From Candidatus Oleimmundimicrobium americanum (GTDB lineage: Bacteria; Actinomycetota; Aquicultoria; UBA3085; Oleimmundimicrobiaceae): a stretch of DNA of 22,872 nt. The stretch covers positions 1-22,872 of the forward strand of contig DFBH01000054.1 in the NCBI GenBank assembly GCA_002366545.1. The letters are read 5' to 3'. The first letter of the stretch is position 1; the number at the start of each line of letters is the position of its first letter. The translations under genes were made by a program, and so were the position numbers. Positions 5,577 through 13,281 of this stretch are shown here, in pieces. The notes under the pieces are model-generated. The model was not told the DNA's origin, did not search any database, and saw nothing but the letters and a program-made list of their open reading frames with translations.

Positions 5577-6845
5577 TTATTCTATCTTTTCAACCCCGCC
5601 CATATAAGACCTAAGGACTTCAGGCACAATGACGCTTCCATCTTCCTGCTGGTAATTTTCCAAGATAGCAGCAAGGGTTCGGCCTATTGCCAGGCCGGAT
5701 CCGTTTAAGGTGTGGACAAATCTTACTTTTTTGGATTTCATTCTATACCTTATGCTCGCCCTTCTGGCCTGAAAATCCTCGAAGTTGCTGCAGGACGATA
5801 TCTCTTTATATCCCTCGTACGATGGCATCCAAACTTCCAAATCATATGTTTTAGCCGCCGAAAATCCTAAATCGCCCGTGCAAAGTTCAATCACCCTGTA
5901 ATGAAGCCCCAGCTTTTGAAGGACTTCCTCGGCGTTGTTTGTCAGTTTCTCCAGTTCATCGTAAGATTCTTCGGGTTTTGTAAATTTCACCATCTCCACC
6001 TTATTAAATTGATGCTGACGAATAATTCCTCGGGTATCTTTGCCCGCCGCTCCGGCTTCACGACGGAAACAGGGCGTATATGCGGTATATTTGAGGGGAA
6101 GATCTTTCTCTTTTAGTATTTCTCCTCTGTAGATATTGGTCACAGGGACCTCGGCCGTAGGTATTAAATAAAGGTCATCATCGGCACATTTATAAAGCTC
6201 GGCGCCAAACTTCGGCAACTGCCCCGTACTCATCATACTTTTAGAGTTAACTAAGACTGGTGGAAAAATTTCAGTATAACTATGCTCATCCGTATGTAAA
6301 TCGAGCATGAAGTTGATAAGCGCCCTCTCAAGCTTTGCGCCAAACCCTTTCAGTAAAGTAAAGCGGGATTCAGCAATCTTTACCCCGCGCTTAAAATCGA
6401 GAATATCCAGATTTACCCCTATATCCCAATGAGCTTGGGGCTCGAATCCAAATTCGGGAGACTCTCCCCAACTCCTTATGGTTTTATTATCGTTCTCATC
6501 AACCCCCACCGGAACACTCGAATGAGGAATATTTGGAATTTCCAACATAAAATTAGAAAGCTTGCTTTCAATCTCATTGACCTTGATGTCCATGTCCTTT
6601 ATTTTTTTGGACAACTTCCGCATAGAAAATACTTTTTCCTCAGCATCCCTTTTTTCCCGTTTAAGTTTCCCAATCTCCTCAGAGATGATGTTACGAGTAC
6701 TTTTTAGTCCCTCAACCTCAACAAGCAACCGCCTTCGTTCCTTGTCCAATTCGAGAAACCTACTCAGGTCGATATTGGACCTTCTGTTTTTTAGGGCCAT
6801 TTTAACAACGTCTGCATTTTCGCGAACGAACCTCACGTCCAGCAT
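5577..6845 (-). CDS. serS: Seryl-tRNA synthetase
   Basis: A 422-aa class IIa synthetase that charges tRNA-Ser with serine in the cytosol. Residues of about 30-100 form the charged antiparallel coiled coil (rich in KRE, for example KLKREKRDAEEK) that grips the long variable arm of tRNA-Ser. The catalytic domain has the serine-site TAEVP segment, motif 2 (FRREAGAAGKDTRGIIRQHQF) and motif 3 (GSGLAIGRTLAAILENYQ). Length is typical of bacterial SerRS. TAGGAG lies 5 nt before the ATG at 6845. It is the third gene of a minus-strand operon, 8 nt after pheA. Two of its substrate tRNA genes lie at 268-672. Confidence 0.97.
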   Translation of the reverse strand: MLDVRFVRENADVVKMALKNRRSNIDLSRFLELDKERRRLLVEVEGLKSTRNIISEEIGKLKREKRDAEEKVFSMRKLSKKIKDMDIKVNEIESKLSNFMLEIPNIPHSSVPVGVDENDNKTIRSWGESPEFGFEPQAHWDIGVNLDILDFKRGVKIAESRFTLLKGFGAKLERALINFMLDLHTDEHSYTEIFPPVLVNSKSMMSTGQLPKFGAELYKCADDDLYLIPTAEVPVTNIYRGEILKEKDLPLKYTAYTPCFRREAGAAGKDTRGIIRQHQFNKVEMVKFTKPEESYDELEKLTNNAEEVLQKLGLHYRVIELCTGDLGFSAAKTYDLEVWMPSYEGYKEISSCSNFEDFQARRASIRYRMKSKKVRFVHTLNGSGLAIGRTLAAILENYQQEDGSVIVPEVLRSYMGGVEKIE

Positions 6846-6853
6846 GTTTTCTC

Positions 6854-7702
6854 CTATTTTTTAGCCATAGGGTAAGAACCAAGAACCTTAACGGACCGAA
6901 ACTTGCATTTCAGGCACTTTATTGCCGAGGACACAGCCTCATCCTCGATATGCCCTTCCATGTCTATCCAAAAGCAATAATCTCCCAATCCCTTTTTGGT
7001 AGGCCTCGACTGAATTTTAGTCAAATTGATGTATCGATAAGCAAACTCCTGCAATATCTGCAAAAGACTCCCGGGCCTATCCTCATAGATAAAAACGACG
7101 ATGGATGTCTTGTCTTTGCCCGTTCTCTCAGCAGGTTCTTTACCCAAGAGAACAAACCGCGTCTCATTGTCCTTAAAATCTTCAATATCAGTTTCCAACA
7201 CTTCTAAACCATATAATTTGGCAGCAAGCGCCGTGCCAATGGCTGCCGTGTGGCTATTTCCTTCTGCAACCCGCCTAACTGCATCAGCGGTACTATTTGA
7301 GGCCAATACCTCCACGCCCGAAAAATTTTTCGCTAAATATTTTCGGCATTGAGCCGTAGCTTGTGGATGAGACACAACCGTAGTGACATCCTTAAACCTC
7401 ACCCCGGGCTTGACAATTAATCTATGACTAATAGAGGAAATCACCTCGTGCTCAATATACAAATCGTTTGCGTCGAAGGTGAGCACGTCAAGCGTGGCGT
7501 TAACCGAGCCCTCAATGGAGTTCTCGATTGGAATGATTCCCTTCTCGACCTCGTCATTCTCAACAGCTTTTATCACATCGTAAACCGTAGAATACGGAAT
7601 AAGGTTTTCTTCTTTTACCGAAATCGCAGAAAGCAGCGCTTCTTCAGTAAACGTGCCCCTCGGTCCAAGAAACGCTATCTTTTTATTCTCAAATTTTTTC
7701 AT
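6854..7702 (-). CDS. pheA: Prephenate dehydratase
   Basis: A 282-aa monofunctional enzyme converting prephenate to phenylpyruvate, the committed step to phenylalanine. The N-terminal catalytic domain opens IAFLGPRGTFTEEA and contains PIENSIEGSV and the catalytic TRF motif (DNETRFVLLG, about residue 165-175). A C-terminal ACT domain (about 198-275) has DRPGSLLQIL and IQSRPTKKGLGDY, counterparts of the GALV and ESRP phenylalanine-binding motifs, so feedback inhibition by phenylalanine is expected. The open frame continues 16 codons upstream, but the ATG at 7702 has GGAGAG 5 nt ahead and starts the conserved domain. It begins 1 nt after the DUF4446 stop and ends 8 nt before serS, so translation is probably coupled. 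Confidence 0.94.
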   Translation of the reverse strand: MKKFENKKIAFLGPRGTFTEEALLSAISVKEENLIPYSTVYDVIKAVENDEVEKGIIPIENSIEGSVNATLDVLTFDANDLYIEHEVISSISHRLIVKPGVRFKDVTTVVSHPQATAQCRKYLAKNFSGVEVLASNSTADAVRRVAEGNSHTAAIGTALAAKLYGLEVLETDIEDFKDNETRFVLLGKEPAERTGKDKTSIVVFIYEDRPGSLLQILQEFAYRYINLTKIQSRPTKKGLGDYCFWIDMEGHIEDEAVSSAIKCLKCKFRSVKVLGSYPMAKK

Positions 7703-7703
7703 A

Positions 7704-8216
7704 TTACTCTCCAAACAACCTTTCTTTACCTTGCCTTGAGAACCTACCACTCATTGCTTTTGCTATTGCCTCTTTTTCCTCCCGAGAAAGAGTATAAGAA
7801 GATTGTCCTCCCTTTACCGGTTTAGCGTAGCATCGGCTTTCCTGACGACCATTGATTGAGCTTACAATGAGACCGTCGCCACTTTCGTTTAACATGGCGG
7901 CAGCAAAGCTAAGATTCCCCCCTGCGTCGCCGAATGCATCGAATCTCACCATGCCCACTCTTTGAATAACCCCTTGGAGTTGATTCCAGGTTTGCTCTTG
8001 ATATAATTTAGCCTCTTTAAGTTGAGTCTCAATTTCATCAATATCTTTCACGCATTGGTTAATTGTACCGGCAAGATTTCCTCTCTTTGCCGCCTCGTTA
8101 ACCACACGATATCTTCGCCGAATTACAGATAGCTGTATTGAGAGAACCACCAGCCAAACAAAAAGCAAAAACACAATCCCGATCAAAATAGTCGGGTTCC
8201 CTGCAGTGGTCGACAA
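7704..8216 (-). CDS. DUF4446 family membrane-anchored protein
   Basis: A 170-aa protein from a TTG start. One N-terminal membrane helix (about residues 8-29, ILIGIVFLLFVWLVVLSIQL) is followed by a charged helical segment (about 30-85) and the DUF4446 core: VGMVRFDAFGDAGGNLSFAAAML, then DGLIVSSINGRQESRCYAKPVKGG, then LSREEKEAI. Function is unknown. A longer frame begins with ATG at 8258, but a TATAAT box lies inside that extension (8250-8255), so that ATG would be upstream of the transcript start. GGGGAGGGG lies 6 nt before the TTG at 8216. It is the first gene of the DUF4446-pheA-serS operon and divergent from larE. Confidence 0.85.
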   Translation of the reverse strand: MSTTAGNPTILIGIVFLLFVWLVVLSIQLSVIRRRYRVVNEAAKRGNLAGTINQCVKDIDEIETQLKEAKLYQEQTWNQLQGVIQRVGMVRFDAFGDAGGNLSFAAAMLNESGDGLIVSSINGRQESRCYAKPVKGGQSSYTLSREEKEAIAKAMSGRFSRQGKERLFGE

Positions 8217-8249
8217 AACAACCCCTCCCCTTTTTAAAAACTTGGTATG

Positions 8250-8255
8250 ATTATA
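8250..8255 (-). promoter_or_regulatory. TATAAT -10 box for the DUF4446-pheA-serS operon
   Basis: A perfect TATAAT on the minus strand, about 34 nt before the TTG start at 8216, preceded by GTG as at 5290-5295. No strong -35 is seen; its expected place overlaps the -35 region of the divergent larE promoter. Confidence 0.5.
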
Positions 8256-8271
8256 CACAATGGATACATCT

Positions 8272-8299
8272 TTTGCATTCCCTTTGCCTCTGATATATT
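8272..8299 (+). promoter_or_regulatory. Extended -10 promoter for the lar operon
   Basis: TGATATATT at 8291-8299 is an extended -10 (TGnTATATT). TTTGCA at 8272-8277, 16 nt upstream, matches the -35 consensus at four of six positions. The predicted start near 8306 precedes the larE Shine-Dalgarno GGGAG (8316-8320), and rules out the ATG at 8260 as the start for this transcript. Confidence 0.5.
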
Positions 8300-8328
8300 A
8301 TTCAAGAGATTGCGTGGGAGCACCTATT

Positions 8329-9186
8329 ATGTACTACAAATTGAAATATAAGAGATTACTTAAAGCAATTTCTTCTTCCAACGACGGGGCGGTCATCGCT
8401 TTTTCCGGAGGGGTAGACAGTTTTCTCCTTCTCAAAGCAACCAAAGATGTCTTTAAAGAAAATGTTCTTGCGATAACCGGATGTTTGAGTTTAATCCCTT
8501 CAAGCAACTTAAAAAGAGCAAAAGAGCTCACAAAGCTCCTCAAGGCAGAACATCTCACAATTAACACCGGAGAACTAAAAAATGAGAATTTCATGGTCAA
8601 CTCGGATAAGAGATGTTATTTTTGCAAACAAAATCTCTATAAAAAAATAAAAGAGGTGGCCGACAAAAAAGGGGTTACTTGCTTACTTGATGGAACAAAC
8701 GCAGACGACGAAGCTGAATCTCGCCCCGGCATGACGGCTGCCAAAGAGTTCGGGATAAAATCTCCCCTTGCCGAAGTCGGTCTCAAAAAGAAAGAAATCC
8801 GCCGACTTTTAAAGGATTTCAACCTGCCGGATTGGGATAAACCCTCCGAAACGTGTTTGGCAACACGCATCCCCTGCGGTGAAAGGATAACCTCAAATAA
8901 GCTTCGAAAAATAGAGGCAGCGGAGGAATTTTTAAAAAAAGCGGGGGTCAAAAATTTAAGGGTCAGATTGCATAATGAGCACACGGCCCGCATCGAGGCA
9001 GAAGAGAAAGATGTCCCTTTCTTTCTCCAAACCGAAATGCGCAGTTTGATTTGGAACAAATTCCATCATATTGGCTTTGATTATGTATTTCTCAATTTAA
9101 GAGGATACAAAACCGCCGTGTTCCCAACGATGGAGCTTCGGCGGGAAATGCGGTTAACTGCCGGGAAAAGTGAGATTAACCAATGA
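8329..9186 (+). CDS. larE: ATP-dependent sulfur insertase LarE (nickel-pincer cofactor synthesis)
   Basis: A 285-aa PP-loop protein. LarE adenylates pyridinium-3,5-biscarboxylic acid mononucleotide and replaces carboxylate oxygen with sulfur, giving the dithiocarboxylate used in the nickel-pincer cofactor. Residues 26-31 are the PP-loop SGGVDS. The conserved DGTNADDEAESRPG stretch follows. Cys176 lies in PSETCLATRIPCG, the segment that holds the sacrificial Cys176 of Lactiplantibacillus plantarum LarE. Here Cys96 and Cys99 (RCYFCK) are also present, a CxxC plus distal Cys pattern suited to a [4Fe-4S] cluster as in Thermotoga maritima LarE. The ATG at 8329 has GGGAG 8 nt upstream; a longer frame from 8260 starts before the promoter. 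Its stop overlaps the larB start (ATGA). Confidence 0.93.
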   Translation: MYYKLKYKRLLKAISSSNDGAVIAFSGGVDSFLLLKATKDVFKENVLAITGCLSLIPSSNLKRAKELTKLLKAEHLTINTGELKNENFMVNSDKRCYFCKQNLYKKIKEVADKKGVTCLLDGTNADDEAESRPGMTAAKEFGIKSPLAEVGLKKKEIRRLLKDFNLPDWDKPSETCLATRIPCGERITSNKLRKIEAAEEFLKKAGVKNLRVRLHNEHTARIEAEEKDVPFFLQTEMRSLIWNKFHHIGFDYVFLNLRGYKTAVFPTMELRREMRLTAGKSEINQ

Positions 9187-9971
9187 ACTTGAGACTTAAA
9201 GGCTTATTAGAAAAAGTGAGAAGCGGAGAGGTTGACATTGCCGATGCTATGAAGGAGTTAAAAAACCTTCCTTTTGATGACTTGGGCTTTGCCAAAATTG
9301 ACCACCATCGCCCTCTAAGAACCGGTTTCCCCGAAGTAATTTTCTGCGAAGGAAAGTCTCCCGAGCAAATATACAAAATCGCGAAATCCCTCAAAAAAAG
9401 CGGGGGTCTCATCCTTGCAACAAAGGCTGATGAGCAAGCATTTGAAGCAATAAAAAAGGCGGCACCGGATGCAAAATATCACCCGGATGCCAGAATGGTG
9501 GTTTTTGAAGAAGACAACATTCCCAAAATTGGGGATGTTCTGGTCGTTACGGGAGGTACGTCTGATATAAAAGTTGCCGAAGAAGCGGTTGTAACCGCCG
9601 AGAGCATGGGCAGCTGTGTCGAGCGCGTATATGATGTGGGAGTTGCCGGAATCCATCGCCTCTTTGCTCACAAGGAGAAACTAAAAACCGCCCGGGTAAT
9701 CGTCGCGGTTGCGGGTATGGAGGGGGCCCTTCCAAGCATCATCGGAGGGCTGGTCTCATGCCCGGTAATTGCCGTTCCTACAAGCGTGGGTTACGGAGCG
9801 AGTTTTGGCGGACTTGCCGCCCTCCTTGCGATGATGAACTCCTGTGCACCGGGAGTAGCAGTCGTAAACATCGATAACGGGTTTGGGGCGGGATATATGG
9901 CCGCACTGATAAACCGAATGGATAGACAAGTTGCGAGTAAATCCCGACAACGAGGAAGAACCGATGTTTAG
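9183..9971 (+). CDS. larB: LarB, NaAD carboxylase/hydrolase (AIR carboxylase-like)
   Basis: A 262-aa protein of the PurE-related AIR carboxylase superfamily. LarB carboxylates the pyridinium ring of nicotinic acid adenine dinucleotide and cleaves its phosphoanhydride to start nickel-pincer nucleotide synthesis. The C-terminal half has VVTGGTSD, VAVAGMEGALPS, VPTSVGYGASFGG and NSCAPGVAVVNIDNGFGAG. Glu180 and Cys221 fall at the same numbers as the reported catalytic Glu and the NaAD-attacking Cys of the L. plantarum enzyme. The N-terminal 120 residues are the family-specific domain with the DHHRPLRTGFPEVIF signature. The ATG overlaps the larE stop by 4 nt. The 3' end overlaps the next gene by 8 nt. 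Confidence 0.95.
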   Translation: MNLRLKGLLEKVRSGEVDIADAMKELKNLPFDDLGFAKIDHHRPLRTGFPEVIFCEGKSPEQIYKIAKSLKKSGGLILATKADEQAFEAIKKAAPDAKYHPDARMVVFEEDNIPKIGDVLVVTGGTSDIKVAEEAVVTAESMGSCVERVYDVGVAGIHRLFAHKEKLKTARVIVAVAGMEGALPSIIGGLVSCPVIAVPTSVGYGASFGGLAALLAMMNSCAPGVAVVNIDNGFGAGYMAALINRMDRQVASKSRQRGRTDV

Positions 9972-10767
9972 AGCTCCAAATGACATTGAAAAAAGTTTAT
10001 ACAAAGAGCACGCAAAGCTTTTTGAGCACACCCATAAATTGCTCAAATTGGCAAACGAACTTTCTAAAACAAAGTTCGAGCCCTCCACCACGTTTGAGAA
10101 AATAACCATCCTCTTTTTCGCAAAAAGCCGAAAGACCTACTGGGCCACAAGCATATTGGCCAACGAGGGCTTTGGCGAAGACGCCGGCATCCTTTTGAGA
10201 AGTCTTCTGGAAAACTTAATTGACTTTTACTGGATATCGATTGAGCCTCAAGGGAGGAGCAAACGATTTTTGGATTTTGCCTCATTTACATACGGGGAAG
10301 GACTCAAAAAACTAACGGAAGATAAGCTTTACACACACCGAGGCGAGCAAATTCCCGCTGAGATAATGGAAGAAGCCTTGAACGATTACAGCAAAATTAA
10401 TAAGCAACTCTTAAAAAGCTTCCTGAAATATAGAAAATGGACGCCGATGGGACGCCGAGAAATGGCAAAGGAAATAGATAAAACAACACATAAAGACGAT
10501 TTTTTATTACTTTACAATAAAGCCTACTGGCTCCTGTCAAATACGGTTCACCCAAACCCGTTTACTTTAGATGATTTCATCGAGCCGGTCGGCAATAAAT
10601 TAGCTTTACGGACACAGCCCAGCCAAAGACACATTGCAAATTGGCTCACATTGGGCTTCCACATCTTTCTAAAAATCGTCGATAAGGTAAACGAGATTCA
10701 CAAACTTGGCGCTGAGAAAAATATCAAAAACCTGGAGAGCCGATTTGTAAAAGATTTCGGGCAGTAA
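9964..10767 (+). CDS. DUF5677-like protein embedded in the lar operon
   Basis: A 267-aa soluble, helix-rich protein. It resembles the DUF5677 family: a conserved FFAKSRKTYWATSILANEGFGEDAGILLRSLLENLIDFYWI block (quoted here by its ends, about residues 40-80) and a distal LSNTVHPNPF motif near residue 190. No catalytic function is established. The arrangement R...LLRSLLE plus a late His in an all-helical protein recalls HEPN-like folds, but that is speculation. The ATG at 9964 has GAGGAAG about 5 nt upstream and overlaps the larB 3' end by 8 nt (ATGTTTAG), suggesting translational coupling. A frame opening at 9931 lacks a Shine-Dalgarno sequence. larC follows after 60 nt. Confidence 0.8.
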   Translation: MFRAPNDIEKSLYKEHAKLFEHTHKLLKLANELSKTKFEPSTTFEKITILFFAKSRKTYWATSILANEGFGEDAGILLRSLLENLIDFYWISIEPQGRSKRFLDFASFTYGEGLKKLTEDKLYTHRGEQIPAEIMEEALNDYSKINKQLLKSFLKYRKWTPMGRREMAKEIDKTTHKDDFLLLYNKAYWLLSNTVHPNPFTLDDFIEPVGNKLALRTQPSQRHIANWLTLGFHIFLKIVDKVNEIHKLGAEKNIKNLESRFVKDFGQ

Positions 10768-10827
10768 AATCACCTCGTCAGCTTTCCGAAAAGATGTTAA
10801 AATTAAAAAAACAAAAGGAACAACAGC

Positions 10828-12015
10828 ATGAAGATAGCTTACTTCGATTGCTTTTCAGGAATAAGTGGCGACATGACCTTGGGAGCCCTTTTAGATGCGG
10901 GGCTACCCTTTGAAGTACTCAAAAACGAGCTAGATAAGCTCCCGTTAAAAAATTACTCGCTCCGGGCCGAAAAAGTAAAAAAATCAGGGATAGCGGCAAC
11001 TAAAGTTCGCATTCATGCAGAAGAAAAAGGAGTCATCCGCTACTGGACCAACATAAAAAACTTAATTGATGACAGCGATTTAAATGAAACCGTCAAAGTA
11101 AAAAGCAAAGAGGTTTTTCTTGCTTTAGCCCGAGCAGAAGCAAAAATACATAGAAAAAGATTAAACAACATACATTTCCACGAAGTTGGAGCAACCGATT
11201 CCATAATTGATATTGTGGGAGTTGCCATCGGATTAAATTACCTGAAAGTCGAAAAAGTCTTTGCCTCTTCCATAGCTACGGGAATGGGACTTATCAAAAC
11301 CGAGCACGGAATCATCCCCCTCCCTTCCCCGGCAACCCTGGAAATTTTAAAAGATGTCCCGATTTACTCAGGTGGAACAAATGTGGAGCTAACTACACCA
11401 ACAGGGGCATCTATTATCAAAACTTACGCTGAAAAATTTGGAGAGATCCCTCCGTTAAAGATCACTTCAACGGGCTATGGAGCCGGAGCAAGAGACTTAG
11501 AAACCCCAAATGTTCTGAGAATAATACTCGGCGAAATGATCTTGTCTTCCAAAGATGCTGATGAAGACGAGGTAGTCGTCATAGACACCAACATTGATGA
11601 CATGAATCCCGAATTTTATGAGTTTGTGATGGAAAAACTTTTCGATGCCGGGGCACTTGATGTATGGATAACCCCCGTATATATGAAGAAAAATCGCCCC
11701 GGAACGGCTCTTTCCATACTCGCTCCCCTTCAAAAGGAAGAAGAGATTTTGGACACCATATTCAAAGAAACCAGCACTTTGGGAGTGCGAACTTCAAGAA
11801 AGGTGCGCAGAAAAATCCTGCGCGAAATAATCACCGTCAGCACGAAATTCGGCAAAGCCCGGGTAAAAATTGGAAGGTTTAAAAATCAGACGGTCAGCAT
11901 TTCTCCCGAATACGAAGATTGTGCTCGTCTTGCAAAGGAAAAAAATACTGCGGTTAAAGAAGTCTATAACGAGATTAAGCACATCGCAGAAAAGATGCTA
12001 AAAAAGCCTACTTAA
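10828..12015 (+). CDS. larC: LarC, nickel insertion protein for the pincer nucleotide
   Basis: A 395-aa protein. LarC inserts nickel into the dithiolated pyridinium mononucleotide using CTP. The start MKIAYFDCFSGISGDMTLGALLDAG is the family signature; the N-terminal LarC1-like region continues with HFHEVGATDSIIDIVG, and the LarC2-like C-terminal region has VVVIDTNIDDMNPEFYEFVMEKL...GALDVWITPVYMKKNRPG. In L. plantarum the two parts are joined by programmed frameshifting; here one uninterrupted frame encodes both. AAAGGA lies about 10 nt before the ATG. A TTAAAAT string at about 10798 could be a secondary promoter. Its last 8 nt overlap the end of the convergent gene. Confidence 0.95.
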   Translation: MKIAYFDCFSGISGDMTLGALLDAGLPFEVLKNELDKLPLKNYSLRAEKVKKSGIAATKVRIHAEEKGVIRYWTNIKNLIDDSDLNETVKVKSKEVFLALARAEAKIHRKRLNNIHFHEVGATDSIIDIVGVAIGLNYLKVEKVFASSIATGMGLIKTEHGIIPLPSPATLEILKDVPIYSGGTNVELTTPTGASIIKTYAEKFGEIPPLKITSTGYGAGARDLETPNVLRIILGEMILSSKDADEDEVVVIDTNIDDMNPEFYEFVMEKLFDAGALDVWITPVYMKKNRPGTALSILAPLQKEEEILDTIFKETSTLGVRTSRKVRRKILREIITVSTKFGKARVKIGRFKNQTVSISPEYEDCARLAKEKNTAVKEVYNEIKHIAEKMLKKPT

Positions 12016-13045
12016 TTACAAATTTATATTCCCTTGTATTGTTTGTTGTAATCTTTTCCCCCGGTAGTGGCCCGACGGTTACCGTAAGAAGGTTAACAAC
12101 TCCTCCCCCGGTTGGCTCCAATCCTTGTATCGTTATAATTTCCCTCTTGTCTGAGGCAAGAGAACTAATTCTGGCACTTTTAATTTGTCCCTCAGGATCC
12201 GTCTCAGATTTAAGAGTAATCTCGACAGGAATATCATTCTCAATTTGATTTCCTTGATTCTCAACGGTAACCGTCACAATAAAATCATCTGCTTTGGGCA
12301 AAGTCGCCGTCCTTGTTTCCTTGCTGTACTCTGTTCTTTTTGGATTGGTTTCAAGCTCAACGACAGCAACCCCGTGGATTACTTCAAGAGTTTCAATCCC
12401 CTTCAGTTGCTGCAGATAAGACAAAACCCTTGCCTCCTCAAAAGCCCGCTCGTCATCGAGAAATCTCGATTCCAACAAAGAGGCATCGATCCCCTCATCT
12501 TTAAGAAACTCCTCCGTTTTTTCTCTGTAAAGCCCGTAAGCATCATCGCTTAATGCCAGATATCTTAATGCTTTAGATACTTGAAAGCCGGCAACTTCCA
12601 AATCTTCATCTTTAAGAGCATTAAATATTGCCAGTTGATAGTCTTCCATACCCTTCGTCCGCATATCAAAACAGAGCTGCAAATAAGGATGTGTTTTCTT
12701 GAGTCTTTCAGGTATTTTTGTTAAATCAGAATCGTTCTGCGCATCGGCGCAATCCTTTATATATTGTGCCAATCTCGCCTTAAGCTCCGCCCTTGAAACC
12801 ATCGAAACCTGCTCCTTTAATTCATTGAAGCCCTTGGCTGTCTCGTTTGACTCACGAACCAATTTATTTACTTGAATAACATAATCGGTATACTTAGACG
12901 AACGCCCCTCACCAAGGGTCCCTAAAACATAGAGTAGAGCGAGAGCGAGCAAAATTGGTATTAAGAACTTAAGAAAAGATTTCTTGCGAGATGGCTTTCT
13001 TAAATATCTTACTTTACCCTTTGAGACATATTTCTTGGTTGCCAT
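12008..13045 (-). CDS. Membrane-anchored exported protein of unknown function
   Basis: A 345-aa protein. A strongly basic N-terminus (residues 1-24, many K and R) precedes a single hydrophobic helix (about 25-43), so the rest is expected outside the membrane. Residues of about 50-225 are charged and probably helical (KYTDYVIQVNKLVRESNETAKGF and later segments). From about 235 the sequence becomes strand-rich with DFIVTVTVENQGNQIENDIPVEITL and VTVGPLPGEKITTNN, which looks like a CARDB-type Ig fold. No catalytic motif is visible. AGAGGGG lies a few nt before the ATG. A tRNA-Leu gene lies 39 nt upstream on the same strand and may share its promoter. The 3' end overlaps larC by 8 nt. Confidence 0.75.
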   Translation of the reverse strand: MATKKYVSKGKVRYLRKPSRKKSFLKFLIPILLALALLYVLGTLGEGRSSKYTDYVIQVNKLVRESNETAKGFNELKEQVSMVSRAELKARLAQYIKDCADAQNDSDLTKIPERLKKTHPYLQLCFDMRTKGMEDYQLAIFNALKDEDLEVAGFQVSKALRYLALSDDAYGLYREKTEEFLKDEGIDASLLESRFLDDERAFEEARVLSYLQQLKGIETLEVIHGVAVVELETNPKRTEYSKETRTATLPKADDFIVTVTVENQGNQIENDIPVEITLKSETDPEGQIKSARISSLASDKREIITIQGLEPTGGGVVNLLTVTVGPLPGEKITTNNTREYKFVIK

Positions 13046-13084
13046 AACCCCTCTAATTAAAGTCTTTTGTGAAATAAGTTAACC

Positions 13085-13171
13085 TGGTGCCGAGGACGGG
13101 AGTCGAACCCGTACGAGCTTACGCTCACTAAGCCCTGAACCTAGCGCGTCTGCCAATTCCGCCACCTCGGC
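13085..13171 (-). tRNA. tRNA-Leu(CAG)
   Basis: Acceptor stem GCCGAGG/CCTCGGC, D-arm, anticodon stem CTAGG/CTTAG (one G-T pair) with loop TTCAGGG (anticodon CAG, reading CUG), long variable arm and T-loop GTTCGACTC are seen on the minus strand. CCA is encoded at 13087-13085. Length is 87 nt. Confidence 0.95.
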
Positions 13172-13281
13172 TAAAGCTTGTATCAAAAACATTCGTGCTT
13201 AAATCGGCGAGCAATTTCACCAACTCCACCATCGAGAATACAATTTGCCTTCCCTCGAGGGGAAAGGATAAATTAATTTGA

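Noticed and set aside
5460..5708. 82-codon plus-strand frame at the end of serS
   Set aside because: Half of it is the heptad repeat tract and half is antisense to serS.
8260..8328. 23-residue N-terminal extension of LarE
   Set aside because: It lies upstream of the extended -10 promoter, lacks a Shine-Dalgarno sequence and is not part of the LarE domain.
10828..12015. Programmed frameshift in larC
   Set aside because: Unlike L. plantarum larC1/larC2, the frame here is continuous from the N-terminal signature to the LarC2 region.
13172..13275. T-box or other riboswitch in the leader before tRNA-Leu
   Set aside because: No T-box sequence or specifier arrangement was found, and T-boxes control synthetase or biosynthesis genes rather than tRNA genes; only a short palindrome is visible.
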